Of a DNA stretch of 64,000 nt, positions 34,586-42,489 are shown in pieces; positions within the stretch are counted from its first letter, which is position 1, and the number at the start of each line of letters is the position of its first letter. The translations under genes and the position numbers were made by a program. Source of the DNA: Micromonospora sp. WMMA1947 (lineage in GTDB: Bacteria > Actinomycetota > Actinomycetes > Mycobacteriales > Micromonosporaceae); NCBI RefSeq assembly GCF_027497355.1, contig NZ_CP114909.1, positions 248,001 to 312,000 on the forward strand. Reading direction: 5' to 3'. The notes under the pieces are model-generated. The model searched no databases. It saw nothing but the letters and a program-made list of their open reading frames with translations, and had not been told where the DNA came from.

Positions 34586-37500
34586 CGTTCTCCTCCGATC
34601 CGGAGCTGCGCGGCGGCGACCCGCTGGCGGATGCCGGTGGTGATGAGGGCGGCGAAGGCGAGCGCGGCGAGCAGCAGCCCGGCGGCCGTCGCCCCGATCG
34701 GCACCCACGGGACGGTGAAGACCGCCTCGGGCACCGGCCGGCCGGCGGCCGGGGTGAGGATCACCAGCGGCACCATGGTGGCCGCGACGAGGGCGCCGAC
34801 GAGCATCCCGACGCCGACGCCGATCGCGGCCAGGAACGTCTGTTCGGCGAGGTACGCGCGAGCCAGCAGCCGGGTGTTCGCGCCGAGGGTGTTGAACACG
34901 GCGAACTCGGTGAGCCGGCGCCGGGTGGTGGCCCAGACGTCCACCGCCAGGCCGACCAGGGCGAGCAGCACCGAGCCGAGCGCGGCGGCCAGCAGGCCGG
35001 TGCGCGCACCCTGCCAGTACGGATCCTCGGCGGCCTCGGCGGCCACCGCCCGCCGGTCCAGCAGCACCGTGCCCCCCGCCGAGGCGAGCGCGTCCACGGC
35101 GGCGGTGTGCCCACCGGGCGTGGTGCCGAGCCACCACTCGGCCACCGGCCGGACGCCGCCGCTGCGTTCCAGGAGTTGCGTGGTGGCGGTGGGCAGGTCC
35201 AGCAGCAGCCCGTCGCCCCCGGTGCCGGGCACCGCGGCGACCTGGCCGACCACTGTGACCTCGAGCGTCACCTCGGCGACCGACAGCTTGACGGTGTCGC
35301 CGGTCTTGACGCTCATCGCGGCGGCCACGCCCGGGGTGAGGAGCACCGGCACCGGGCGGTCCGGCACCATCGGCACCAGCGCGAACCGGGACGAGGGGAT
35401 CCGGGCGAACTGCAACAGTCCGGCGGGCACGTCGAAGCCCTGCGTCCCGTCGATCCGGGTCGGGCTCGCCTGCGCGGTGCCGCGCGGCCCGGCGCCCGGG
35501 TCGATCACCCGCCACGACCCCTCCACCGGCAGTGGCAGGGCCGCCCCGGCGGCGTCGGTGAGCCGCAGCTGGTCCAGCAGAAGCCGGTACGAGCTGCCGG
35601 TGGCGTCGCCGCCGTCGGCCTCGAATCCGGCCAGGCGCAGCGGGGCGCCGCCGCTGTCCGGCAGCGGCACCGAGAAGCGCACCGGCTTCCCGTCGCCGTC
35701 CCCCTCGGCGAGCCGGACCCGCCAGGTGGCCCCGGCGTCGGTGGCGAACAACGCGGTCACCGCCACCCGGGGCTGCTCGTACATGCTCTCGACCGGGGTA
35801 CGCACGGTGCCGGAGAGCGTCTTCGCCCCCTCGGGCAGGACGCCGCCCACGGGCGCGGTCCGGCCGCCGGCCAGCCGGTCCAGCAGGGCGCCGGTGGAGG
35901 CGTCGCCGCCGGTGTCGTCGAGCCGGATCAGCCCCTTCGCGGCGGCGGCGTCCAGCGCCACCACGGTGGCCGGCCGGGCCTCGCGGCCCACCCGGACGTC
36001 GTCGCGCCAGGCGGGCAGCACCCGGTCCACGCCGGGCACGGCGGCCAGCTGGGCGGCCCGGTCCGCGGGGGCGGTGCCGTCCCGTTCGGTCAGCCGCAGG
36101 TCCGCGCCGACGGTGTGCTGCGCCTGGTCCCGCTGCGACCGTTCCCACGAGGCGACGAGCGACCAGGCGAGCGTGCTGCCGCCGACGGCGAGCGCGAGCA
36201 GCAGCACCGGGCCGGCGTGCGGGCGGCGGCCCGCCTGCCACATGCCGAACATGGTGGCGTTCCACGTCCGCCGGTCGACGAGGCGTTCCGCGATCCGGGT
36301 GGTCGGCGGCAGCAGCCGCAGCGCGATCACCGCGCCGGCCAGCACGCCGATGGTGGGCGCGGCGGCCAGCAGCGGGTCGATGCCGAGGTTGCCGTTCGCG
36401 CCGGCGAGCGGCGAGGAATACTGCCGCAACTGGGTCCAGGCGAGCACGGCCAGGGCCACCAGCGCGATGTCCACGCTCGCCCGCTGCATCGCCGCGCCCC
36501 GGGAGGGACGGGACCGGGCGGCCATGTCGGCCACGTACGTGCCGGCCCGGCGCATCGCCGGCAGCACCATGGCGAGCAGGCAGCCGACCGCCGCGCCGAC
36601 CGCCACCACCCACACCCGGGCCAGGTCGCCGTCCGCCAGCCCCAGGTCCGCGCCCAGGTAGTGGATCGCCTGCCCGGTCAGCGCCGGGGCCAGCAGCAGC
36701 GCCGGCGCCACCACGAGCGTCGCCTCGCGTACGGCCAGCCCGGCGATCTGCCCCCGGGCGGCGCCCCGGGCCCGCAGCAACGCGGTCTGCGACCGCCGGT
36801 CCTCGTTGAGCAGCGCCGCCACCAGCACCAGCGCGTACCCGCCGAGCACCACGATCAGCAGCAGCGGGGTGAGCAGCGCGGACCGGCCCACCAGGTCGGC
36901 CCGGCTGAGCCGGTCGACGAGCCGGTCCAGGTGGCTGACCTGCTGTGTCGAGGAGCCCAGGCCGGTGGCCTCGGGCAGCTTCCCGGTGATCTCGTCCAGC
37001 GCCGTGGTCACGGCGGGCAGCCGGGCCGGCTCGACCGCCACCAGGTCGGGGTCGACCACCCAGGCCGCCGAGGTGGAGCCGGGGAAGGTACGGGCGAAGT
37101 CGGCCGGGTCGAGCGCGAACGGCCCGTACGAGGTGATCTCCGCGTCGCCCTGGCTCTCCCCCACCCCCGGGGCGAGACGCCAGTACGCCTCGGACGCGTC
37201 CCGTGGGCGCCACGTGCCGACCACCACCACTGTGCCGGCCCGCTCCGCGCCCCTGTCGTAGAGCGGCACCCGCTCACCGACCTCCAGGCTCAGCTGCGCG
37301 GCCACCTTCTCCGGCAACGTCACCTGCAACGGGTTGCTGCCCGGCACCGGCCACGCTCCGGCGGCCAGTTCGGCGTGCGCCGGCAGCTCGTCGAGCGTGG
37401 CCAGGTTGGCGAACATCGGGTCGTCGTCGGTACGGGCGGCGCCCACGTCCCCGGTCAGCTCCCGCCCGGTCCCGGAGCGGGTCGCGGCCACGGTGACGGG

Positions 37501-37767
37501 CGCGCCGCCGAGCCCGTTCGCGAACTGTTCCCGTACCGCCCGGTCCCGCTCGGCGAACGCGGCGGCGTCGTCGCCGCCGGAGCCGCTGATCAGCAGGCTG
37601 CGCTCCTCGGCCGGGGCGGCGTCGAGCACCGCCCGCGCGCCGGCCTCGACCGCACGGCGGTTGTAGTCGGAGAGCCCGGTGACCAACGCGACCGCGACAA
37701 GTGCCGCGACAGCGGCGGCGAGCAGCAGCCCACGGGCCTCTATCGCCCGCCTCCACACCAGCTTCAT
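34582..37767 (-). CDS. FtsX-like ABC transporter permease, first subunit
   Basis: A 1061-aa permease, first in its operon. The N-terminal helix LLLAAAVAALVAVALVTGL is followed by a soluble domain (about 40-270) and a first helix bundle starting at LLTPLLLIVVLGGYALVLVAALL. A second large soluble domain comes next, then a C-terminal FtsX bundle (LLAAALGSVLLALVGLAVDVWA, FLAAIGVGVGMLVGALVAATMV, AAGLLLAALAFAALI). The true start is the ATG at 37767 with an AGGAGAGGA site; longer in-frame extensions have no support. A partner of the coupled second permease and two ATPases. Substrate unknown. Confidence 0.87.
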   Translation of the reverse strand: MKLVWRRAIEARGLLLAAAVAALVAVALVTGLSDYNRRAVEAGARAVLDAAPAEERSLLISGSGGDDAAAFAERDRAVREQFANGLGGAPVTVAATRSGTGRELTGDVGAARTDDDPMFANLATLDELPAHAELAAGAWPVPGSNPLQVTLPEKVAAQLSLEVGERVPLYDRGAERAGTVVVVGTWRPRDASEAYWRLAPGVGESQGDAEITSYGPFALDPADFARTFPGSTSAAWVVDPDLVAVEPARLPAVTTALDEITGKLPEATGLGSSTQQVSHLDRLVDRLSRADLVGRSALLTPLLLIVVLGGYALVLVAALLNEDRRSQTALLRARGAARGQIAGLAVREATLVVAPALLLAPALTGQAIHYLGADLGLADGDLARVWVVAVGAAVGCLLAMVLPAMRRAGTYVADMAARSRPSRGAAMQRASVDIALVALAVLAWTQLRQYSSPLAGANGNLGIDPLLAAAPTIGVLAGAVIALRLLPPTTRIAERLVDRRTWNATMFGMWQAGRRPHAGPVLLLALAVGGSTLAWSLVASWERSQRDQAQHTVGADLRLTERDGTAPADRAAQLAAVPGVDRVLPAWRDDVRVGREARPATVVALDAAAAKGLIRLDDTGGDASTGALLDRLAGGRTAPVGGVLPEGAKTLSGTVRTPVESMYEQPRVAVTALFATDAGATWRVRLAEGDGDGKPVRFSVPLPDSGGAPLRLAGFEADGGDATGSSYRLLLDQLRLTDAAGAALPLPVEGSWRVIDPGAGPRGTAQASPTRIDGTQGFDVPAGLLQFARIPSSRFALVPMVPDRPVPVLLTPGVAAAMSVKTGDTVKLSVAEVTLEVTVVGQVAAVPGTGGDGLLLDLPTATTQLLERSGGVRPVAEWWLGTTPGGHTAAVDALASAGGTVLLDRRAVAAEAAEDPYWQGARTGLLAAALGSVLLALVGLAVDVWATTRRRLTEFAVFNTLGANTRLLARAYLAEQTFLAAIGVGVGMLVGALVAATMVPLVILTPAAGRPVPEAVFTVPWVPIGATAAGLLLAALAFAALITTGIRQRVAAAQLRIGGER

Positions 37768-37899
37768 CCGACGTCCTCTCCTGGCCCCGGCGGGCCGACG
37801 CCGAGAGAGAGCAGTGAAGCCCCGCAAAAGGTTCGCGCCCGTTACATGATCGTTATCGGTCCCCCGGCACCCCCTCGCCGCACCCCCACCGCCCTCCCC

Positions 37900-37973
37900 G
37901 TCGATCTTGGAGTTGTGGCACCTCGAATGCGCTCTATGCGGCTTTTGGGAACGACCACAACTCCAAGATCGAC
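37900..37973. repeat. Palindromic element with GATCTTGGAGTTGTGG arms
   Basis: GTCGATCTTGGAGTTGTGG (37900-37918) and CCACAACTCCAAGATCGAC (37955-37973) are perfect 19-bp arms. The core matches the element at 23710-23779. It lies in the 283-bp spacer (37768-38050) between the ABC operon and the AbiEi-like gene; apart from it I see no other signal there. Confidence 0.93.
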
Positions 37974-38050
37974 GGCGGCCACCGGTGCGGAGGGGAGGGC
38001 CCTGTCCACAGGGGCGGACGGGGAGGGCGGCGGGGCGGGAAGGTGGGCGG

Positions 38051-38896
38051 GTGTGGCGGTACGGGGAGTTGCTGGCGGGTGGGACGAGCCGCGGGGCGGT
38101 CCGGCACCGGGTGGAAGCGGGACGGCTTTGCCGACTGTCCCGGGGCGTGTACGGCTGCACCGACGACGAGATCAACCGGTTGCGCGCCCTGTTCCGGCGA
38201 TTGCCGCCGGGAACCGTCGCGGGGTTCCACACCGGTGCGCGACTGCACCGGTTCGGGGCCGTACCCGACGACCGGGTGCACGTGATCGTGCCACCCGGTG
38301 TGAGTGCCCGGCGGATCCGGGGCGTGGCGGCGCACCAGACGGTGCTGCCGATGCCGGACGCGGTGGAGATCGCCGGCATCCCCTGCGCGCCTGCCGCGCG
38401 CTGCGCCGTGGATCTGGCCCGGGTGCTCCGGCGGGCGGACGCGCTGCCCGTGCTGGACCTCTGCCTCCGAGCCGGCGCCTGCCGCCGGGAGGACCTGCTG
38501 ACCGAGGTGGCGTGGCACGCCGGCCTGCGGGGAGTACGACAAGCAGGGCAACTCGTCGCGCTCGCCGACCCGCGCGCGGAGTGCCGGCAGGAGAGCCAAC
38601 TACGGCTGCTGCTGATCGACGGCGGGTTGCCGTCGCCGGAGCCGCAGCTGTGGGTTCCCGACCAGGACGGGACACCGATCTACCGCCTCGACCTGGGCTA
38701 CCGCGACCGGCGCATCGGCCTGGAGTACGACGGCGCCTCCCACCTCGACCCCGGCCGGTTGCACCACGACCGCTCCCGGCTCAACTGGCTGGCCGAGCAC
38801 GGCTGGCGCATACGGATCTACACCGCCACCGACCTCTACCGCCGCCCTCGGCACGTCGTGGCCTCGGTGCGGAGCATGCTCACCGCTCCCGCCTGA
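38051..38896 (+). CDS. AbiEi-antitoxin-like plus DUF559 endonuclease-like protein
   Basis: A 281-aa protein. Residues 1-40 read as the winged-helix start of type IV antitoxin AbiEi-like proteins (ELLAGGTSRGAVRHRVEAG, LSRGVYG). The centre has VIVPPGVSARRIRGVAAHQT. The C-terminal 80 residues match the DUF559 restriction-endonuclease-like fold: YRLDLGYRDRRIGLEYDG, then HHDRSRLNWLAEHGWRIRIYT, with Asp, Glu and Asp spaced as a PD-(D/E)XK core. No cognate AbiEii toxin gene is adjacent. This fusion is common and often multicopy in actinobacteria with no known role; DNA metabolism or defence is inferred. The GTG at 38051 follows GGGAAGG. Confidence 0.75.
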   Translation: MWRYGELLAGGTSRGAVRHRVEAGRLCRLSRGVYGCTDDEINRLRALFRRLPPGTVAGFHTGARLHRFGAVPDDRVHVIVPPGVSARRIRGVAAHQTVLPMPDAVEIAGIPCAPAARCAVDLARVLRRADALPVLDLCLRAGACRREDLLTEVAWHAGLRGVRQAGQLVALADPRAECRQESQLRLLLIDGGLPSPEPQLWVPDQDGTPIYRLDLGYRDRRIGLEYDGASHLDPGRLHHDRSRLNWLAEHGWRIRIYTATDLYRRPRHVVASVRSMLTAPA

Positions 38897-38958
38897 GCCG
38901 GCGGCACCCGATCACGGCCGCGCCGCGCCGTGCGCGCCCGCCTGAAAGGGAGCCGGCG

Positions 38959-39984
38959 TCAGGGGCGTGGACGGTCGCGGTCCTTCGACGGCTGGACCCG
39001 CTTCGGCTCGCCGGGCATCTTCGGGTATTCCGGCGGGTAGGGCATGTCGCCCAGCCCGTCGGCGGCGTCCCGCTCGGCCCACTCGAGCAGCGGCGTGATG
39101 TCCCACGGGGCGTCGTCGATGCCGGCGTGCGGGTCGCCGCGCTCGGCGAACCGGGCCGGCACCGTACCGAGGTGGAAGTCGTCCGGGTCGACCTCGGGCA
39201 GTTCGTCCCAGTCGACGGGGGTGGAGACGGTGGCGCGGGCGTTCGCCCGCAGCGAGTACGCGCAGGCGATGGTGCGGTCCCGTGCCATCTGGTTGAAGTC
39301 GACGAAGACGCGCTCGCCCCGCTCCTCCTTCCACCAGGCGGTGGTGACCAGCTCGGGGCGGCGGCGTTCCAGCTCCCGGGCCAGCGCGATGGTGGCCCGG
39401 CGCACCTCCACGAACGTCCAGCGCGGCTGGATGCGCAGGTAGACGTGCACGCCCCGGCCGCCGGAGGTCTTCGGCCAGCCGGGCACGCCCAGCTCGTCGA
39501 GCAGCCCGCGCAGCTCACCGGCGGCGGCCACCGCGTCGCCGAAGTCGGTGCCGGGCTGCGGATCGAGGTCGACGCGCAGTTCGTCGGGCCGGTCGGTGTC
39601 GGCGGCGCGTACCGGCCACGGGTGGAACACCACGGTGCCCATCTGCGCCGCCCAGGCCACGTGCGCCAGGTCGGCCGGGCACAGCTCGTCGGCCGGGCGG
39701 CCGCTGGGGAAGGCGATCCGCGCGGTGCGGACCCACGGCGGCACGCCCCGCTGCGGCACCCGCTTCTGGAAGAACATCTCCCCCTCGATGCCGTCGGGGA
39801 AGCGCTGGAGCGTGGTCGGCCGGTCGCGCAGGGCGCGCATGATCCCGTCGCCGACGGCGAGGTAGTAGCGGAAGACGTCGGCCTTGGTGAAGCCCTGCTG
39901 GGGGAAGATCACCCGATCGGGGCTGCTCAGCCGCACCGTGTGCCCGGCTACCTCGATCTCCTCGACCGTGCCCTTGCCCGCCAT
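38959..39984 (-). CDS. Stand-alone LigD-type DNA polymerase/primase domain protein
   Basis: A 341-aa archaeo-eukaryotic-primase-fold polymerase like the POL domain of LigD. Metal ligands lie in LRVDLDPQPG and the conserved SGGRGVHVYL and VFVDFNQMARDRTIACAYS motifs are intact, as is the N-terminal LSSPDRVIFPQQG. It lacks ligase and phosphoesterase domains. In mycobacteria such PolD proteins act with the separate ligase LigC; a LigC-type ligase is at 24186. No Ku gene is in the window. The ATG at 39984 is preferred, with GTG at 39987 as the alternative; the ribosome-binding site is weak. Confidence 0.88.
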   Translation of the reverse strand: MAGKGTVEEIEVAGHTVRLSSPDRVIFPQQGFTKADVFRYYLAVGDGIMRALRDRPTTLQRFPDGIEGEMFFQKRVPQRGVPPWVRTARIAFPSGRPADELCPADLAHVAWAAQMGTVVFHPWPVRAADTDRPDELRVDLDPQPGTDFGDAVAAAGELRGLLDELGVPGWPKTSGGRGVHVYLRIQPRWTFVEVRRATIALARELERRRPELVTTAWWKEERGERVFVDFNQMARDRTIACAYSLRANARATVSTPVDWDELPEVDPDDFHLGTVPARFAERGDPHAGIDDAPWDITPLLEWAERDAADGLGDMPYPPEYPKMPGEPKRVQPSKDRDRPRP

Positions 39985-40031
39985 CACGCGACCATATGCG
40001 ATGCCACCGACAGCCGACGTACCGTGAAGGG

Positions 40032-40442
40032 GTGAGTCTTTCCGACAACGAACTGCCCCGTACCGAGGACGAATGGCGCGTGCGGCTGAGCCCCGAGGAG
40101 TTCCGGGTGCTCCGCGAGGCCGGCACCGAGGCGCCCTGGACCGGTGAGTACGTCGACACCAAGACCCCCGGCGTCTACCACTGCCGGGCCTGCGGGCTGG
40201 AACTGTTCCGCAGCCAGGACAAGTTCGACTCGCACTGCGGCTGGCCGAGCTTCGACGACGCCATCCCGGGCGCGGTCAAGGAGATCCCGGACAACACGCT
40301 CGGCATGCGGCGCGTGGAGATCCGCTGCGCGCGCTGTGACAGCCACCTCGGGCACGTCTTCGAGGGTGAGGGCTTCACCCCGAAGGACACCCGGCACTGC
40401 GTCAACTCGATCTCGGTGCGGCTGGAGCCCAGCGCCGGCTGA
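40032..40442 (+). CDS. msrB: Peptide-methionine (R)-S-oxide reductase
   Basis: A 136-aa MsrB that repairs the R-sulfoxide of methionine. Zinc is held by two CxxC pairs (Cys51/Cys54 and Cys99/Cys102). The catalytic cysteine is Cys123 in TRHCVNSISV. GWPSFDDAI and GHVFEGEGF form the substrate pocket. It is cytoplasmic, single-domain and of normal length. The GTG at 40032 has GAAGG just before it and is divergent from the polymerase gene. Confidence 0.95.
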   Translation: MSLSDNELPRTEDEWRVRLSPEEFRVLREAGTEAPWTGEYVDTKTPGVYHCRACGLELFRSQDKFDSHCGWPSFDDAIPGAVKEIPDNTLGMRRVEIRCARCDSHLGHVFEGEGFTPKDTRHCVNSISVRLEPSAG

Positions 40443-40450
40443 CGGCGGCG

Positions 40451-40726
40451 TCACAGCCGCAGCAGGCCGCCGGCCTCGTCGACCCGGTCGGCGGCCTCGT
40501 CGTCCAGCCAGACGCCGCCGGTGGCCAGGTAGCGGAAGCGGTACTCCCCCGGCTTCAGCCGGACCGTCACGGTACGGGTGCCGTCGCGGCGCGGCACCAG
40601 CTCGTGCCGGCCGGGCTCCCAGCCGTTGAAGCAGCCGACCACGCTCACCGTGCCGGCCGGGGTGTCCCGGGGCAGCGAGAACGTCACCCGGGTCTGGTTG
40701 CCGAAGAGCTTGTTGCGCTTGATCAC
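40451..40726 (-). CDS. Small CBM48/glycogen-binding-domain protein
   Basis: A 91-aa protein consisting only of an isoamylase-N/CBM48-type domain: TRVTFSLPRDTPAGTVSVVGCFNGW, then RTVTVRLKPGEYRFRYLATGGVWLDDEAADR. The pattern matches AMPK-beta-like starch and glycogen binding modules. It has no catalytic domain, and nothing nearby acts on glycogen. It may sense or bind alpha-glucan or be a structural protein. GTG start at 40726 behind GGAGGATCC. It ends 9 bp from the convergent msrB. Confidence 0.85.
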   Translation of the reverse strand: MIKRNKLFGNQTRVTFSLPRDTPAGTVSVVGCFNGWEPGRHELVPRRDGTRTVTVRLKPGEYRFRYLATGGVWLDDEAADRVDEAGGLLRL

Positions 40727-40881
40727 GGATCCTCCGGGGATTTTCGGCGGTCACCGGAGTCAACGCTCGACACGCCGGGAGCGACTCGCCGTAGGGCCGG
40801 ATCAGGTTCGCCGGTTCCGGTTGCTCGATGGTGTCGTCTGCGCAACCCTCGGATGACAGGTCCGTTTTCGGGGGGTTTCGC

Positions 40882-41142
40882 ATGGCTGCCTGCGAGGTTT
40901 GCGGCAACGACTACTGGATGGCGTTCGAGGTCCGCACGGTCGACGGGTCGCGGCACACGTTCGACTGCTTCGAGTGCGCGGTGCACAAGATGGCGCCGAT
41001 CTGCGAGCACTGCCAGATCAAGATCGTCGGGCACGGCGTCGAGGTCTCCGGCCGTTTCTTCTGCTGCGCCCACTGCGCCCGCGCCGTCGAGGGCGAGCAG
41101 GGCGCCGAGGTACGCGACGCGGTCGGCGCCCGCCCCGCCTGA
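40882..41142 (+). CDS. Small protein with four CxxC knuckles
   Basis: An 86-aa protein with four CxxC motifs: Cys4/Cys7, Cys29/Cys32, Cys41/Cys44 and Cys62/Cys65, plus Cys61 and several His. Two zinc ribbons are likely. Tryptophan and Phe-rich strands lie between the first two pairs. I do not recognise a named family; it may be a regulatory zinc-ribbon or metal-handling protein. The ATG at 40882 was chosen because it begins the conserved part; a GTG 54 bp upstream is possible. No partner gene is evident. Confidence 0.72.
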   Translation: MAACEVCGNDYWMAFEVRTVDGSRHTFDCFECAVHKMAPICEHCQIKIVGHGVEVSGRFFCCAHCARAVEGEQGAEVRDAVGARPA

Positions 41143-41195
41143 CGCGTACCGTCGCGGGGCGCCATCGGCGTCGATCTCCGGCTAGCATCCCTGCG

Positions 41196-41867
41196 GTGTC
41201 CCGACGGTTGATCATCGCGGCGGCCCTGGCCGCCGCCCTCGCCGGCTGCGGTTCCACCACCGAGCCCGCCGCCACCACCGCTCCGGCCCTCGCCGCGCCC
41301 TCACCCACCGACGGCGGCGCCGCCGCGGCGCTGCGCGACCGGTACGCGGCGACCGGCAGCCTGGCCGGCCTGGCCGAGAAGCCCGAGAACGCCAGCGAGC
41401 AACTCGACTCCGACGGCGTCGCCTGTGGTCGCCCGCTGCCCCTGCTCGACCGGCGGCTCGTCGTGTCGACCCGGGTCTTCGGCACGCCGGAGGGAACACC
41501 GGCCGACGAGTTCGTCGAGGTGGCCCAGGAGACAGTGGTCTACCCGGACGAGCCGACCGCCGCGGACGCGGTCCGGCAGATCTTCGGCGTGCTTCAGGCG
41601 TGCGAGCGCGACGAGGAGGCCGGCCAGGTCACCACCGGCCACACCGCCGGGAAGCTGCCCGCCGGGCTGGGCGTGCCGGGCCGGATGGTGTCGGCCACCA
41701 TGACCCTGTCCGACGGCACCCGTTTCCCGCACCGCTACGGCTGCCTCCAGCAGGACCGGGTGACCCAGTGCGTCTGGGTCTGGACCCGCTCGGCGGCCGA
41801 CACCGGCACCTGGTTCGAACGCGCCGTCACCGCCACCGCAACCGGGCTGCGCGCGTCGAAGGGCTGA
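41196..41867 (+). CDS. Putative lipoprotein, unrecognised
   Basis: A 223-aa exported protein. The GTG at 41196 begins SRRLIIAAALAAALAGCGS, a clear lipobox with Cys18. After a Thr/Ala/Pro spacer the body has LVVSTRVFGTPEGTPADEFVEVAQE, DAVRQIFGVLQACERD and CLQQDRVTQCVWVWTRS. The two cysteines near the C-terminus could form a disulfide. I do not recognise the family. No operon partner: the ElaA-type gene follows after 72 bp. Confidence 0.78.
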   Translation: MSRRLIIAAALAAALAGCGSTTEPAATTAPALAAPSPTDGGAAAALRDRYAATGSLAGLAEKPENASEQLDSDGVACGRPLPLLDRRLVVSTRVFGTPEGTPADEFVEVAQETVVYPDEPTAADAVRQIFGVLQACERDEEAGQVTTGHTAGKLPAGLGVPGRMVSATMTLSDGTRFPHRYGCLQQDRVTQCVWVWTRSAADTGTWFERAVTATATGLRASKG

Positions 41868-41939
41868 GCCGGCGCGCCGGTCCGGCGCGCGCCTGGGGTG
41901 CGCACGACCGGCCGCAGACGCGCCACCTAACCTGGGCCG

Positions 41940-42383
41940 ATGCCCGTCGAGTCCCACCTGGCCGGTTTCGCCGACCTGGACACCAGCACCTTCCACGACC
42001 TGCTCCGGCTGCGCATCGACGTGTTCGTGGTCGAGCAGTCCTGCCCGTACCCGGAACTGGACGGCCGGGACGTCGAGCCCGGCACCCGCCACCTGTGGCT
42101 GAGCAGCGACGGCGCCGTGGTCGCGTACCTGCGGATCCTGGCCGACCCCGGCGGCGTCGCACGGATCGGACGGGTCGTGGTGGCGCCGGCGGCCCGCGGC
42201 GCGGGCCTGGCCGGCGCGCTGATGACCGAGGCCCTGGCCGTGGTGGGTGACCGGCCGTGCGTGCTCGACGCGCAGACGCACCTGGTCGGCTTCTACGCGG
42301 GGCTCGGCTTCGAGGTCAGTGGCCCCGGTTACGTCGAGGACGGCATCCCGCACACCCCGATGCGCCGCAACCCGACTCATTGA
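41940..42383 (+). CDS. ElaA-type GNAT acetyltransferase
   Basis: A 147-aa GNAT of the ElaA subgroup. FHDLLRLRIDVFVVEQSCPYPELDGRD is the subgroup hallmark, followed by the acetyl-CoA loop VVVAPAARGAGLAGALMTEAL and QTHLVGFYAGLGFEVSG and a PHTPM end. Substrate unknown. ATG at 41940. Confidence 0.88.
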   Translation: MPVESHLAGFADLDTSTFHDLLRLRIDVFVVEQSCPYPELDGRDVEPGTRHLWLSSDGAVVAYLRILADPGGVARIGRVVVAPAARGAGLAGALMTEALAVVGDRPCVLDAQTHLVGFYAGLGFEVSGPGYVEDGIPHTPMRRNPTH

Positions 42384-42489
42384 CGTTTGTCGCTTTTTAT
42401 GGCAACGTGCGGGCGGAGCCGCCACGCGGGAGAGGGCAACTCCCGACAGTCCGGGCGTCGTGCACCGACACCCATCCCGGAGGCTTCCC

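Noticed and set aside
31583..40035. Very long open frames opposite the ABC permease genes (1692 and 1642 codons on the plus strand) and an extended minus frame to 37213
   Set aside because: They are antisense or out-of-frame shadows caused by GC-rich third positions. Amino-acid content is Arg/Pro/Ala/Gly/His-heavy without any domain. The true permeases show transmembrane helices and ribosome-binding sites at 34585 and 37767.
41871..41890. Hairpin GCGCGCCGG-CCGGCGCGC after the lipoprotein gene at 41196
   Set aside because: The loop would be only one base long, so a stable terminator of this form is doubtful.
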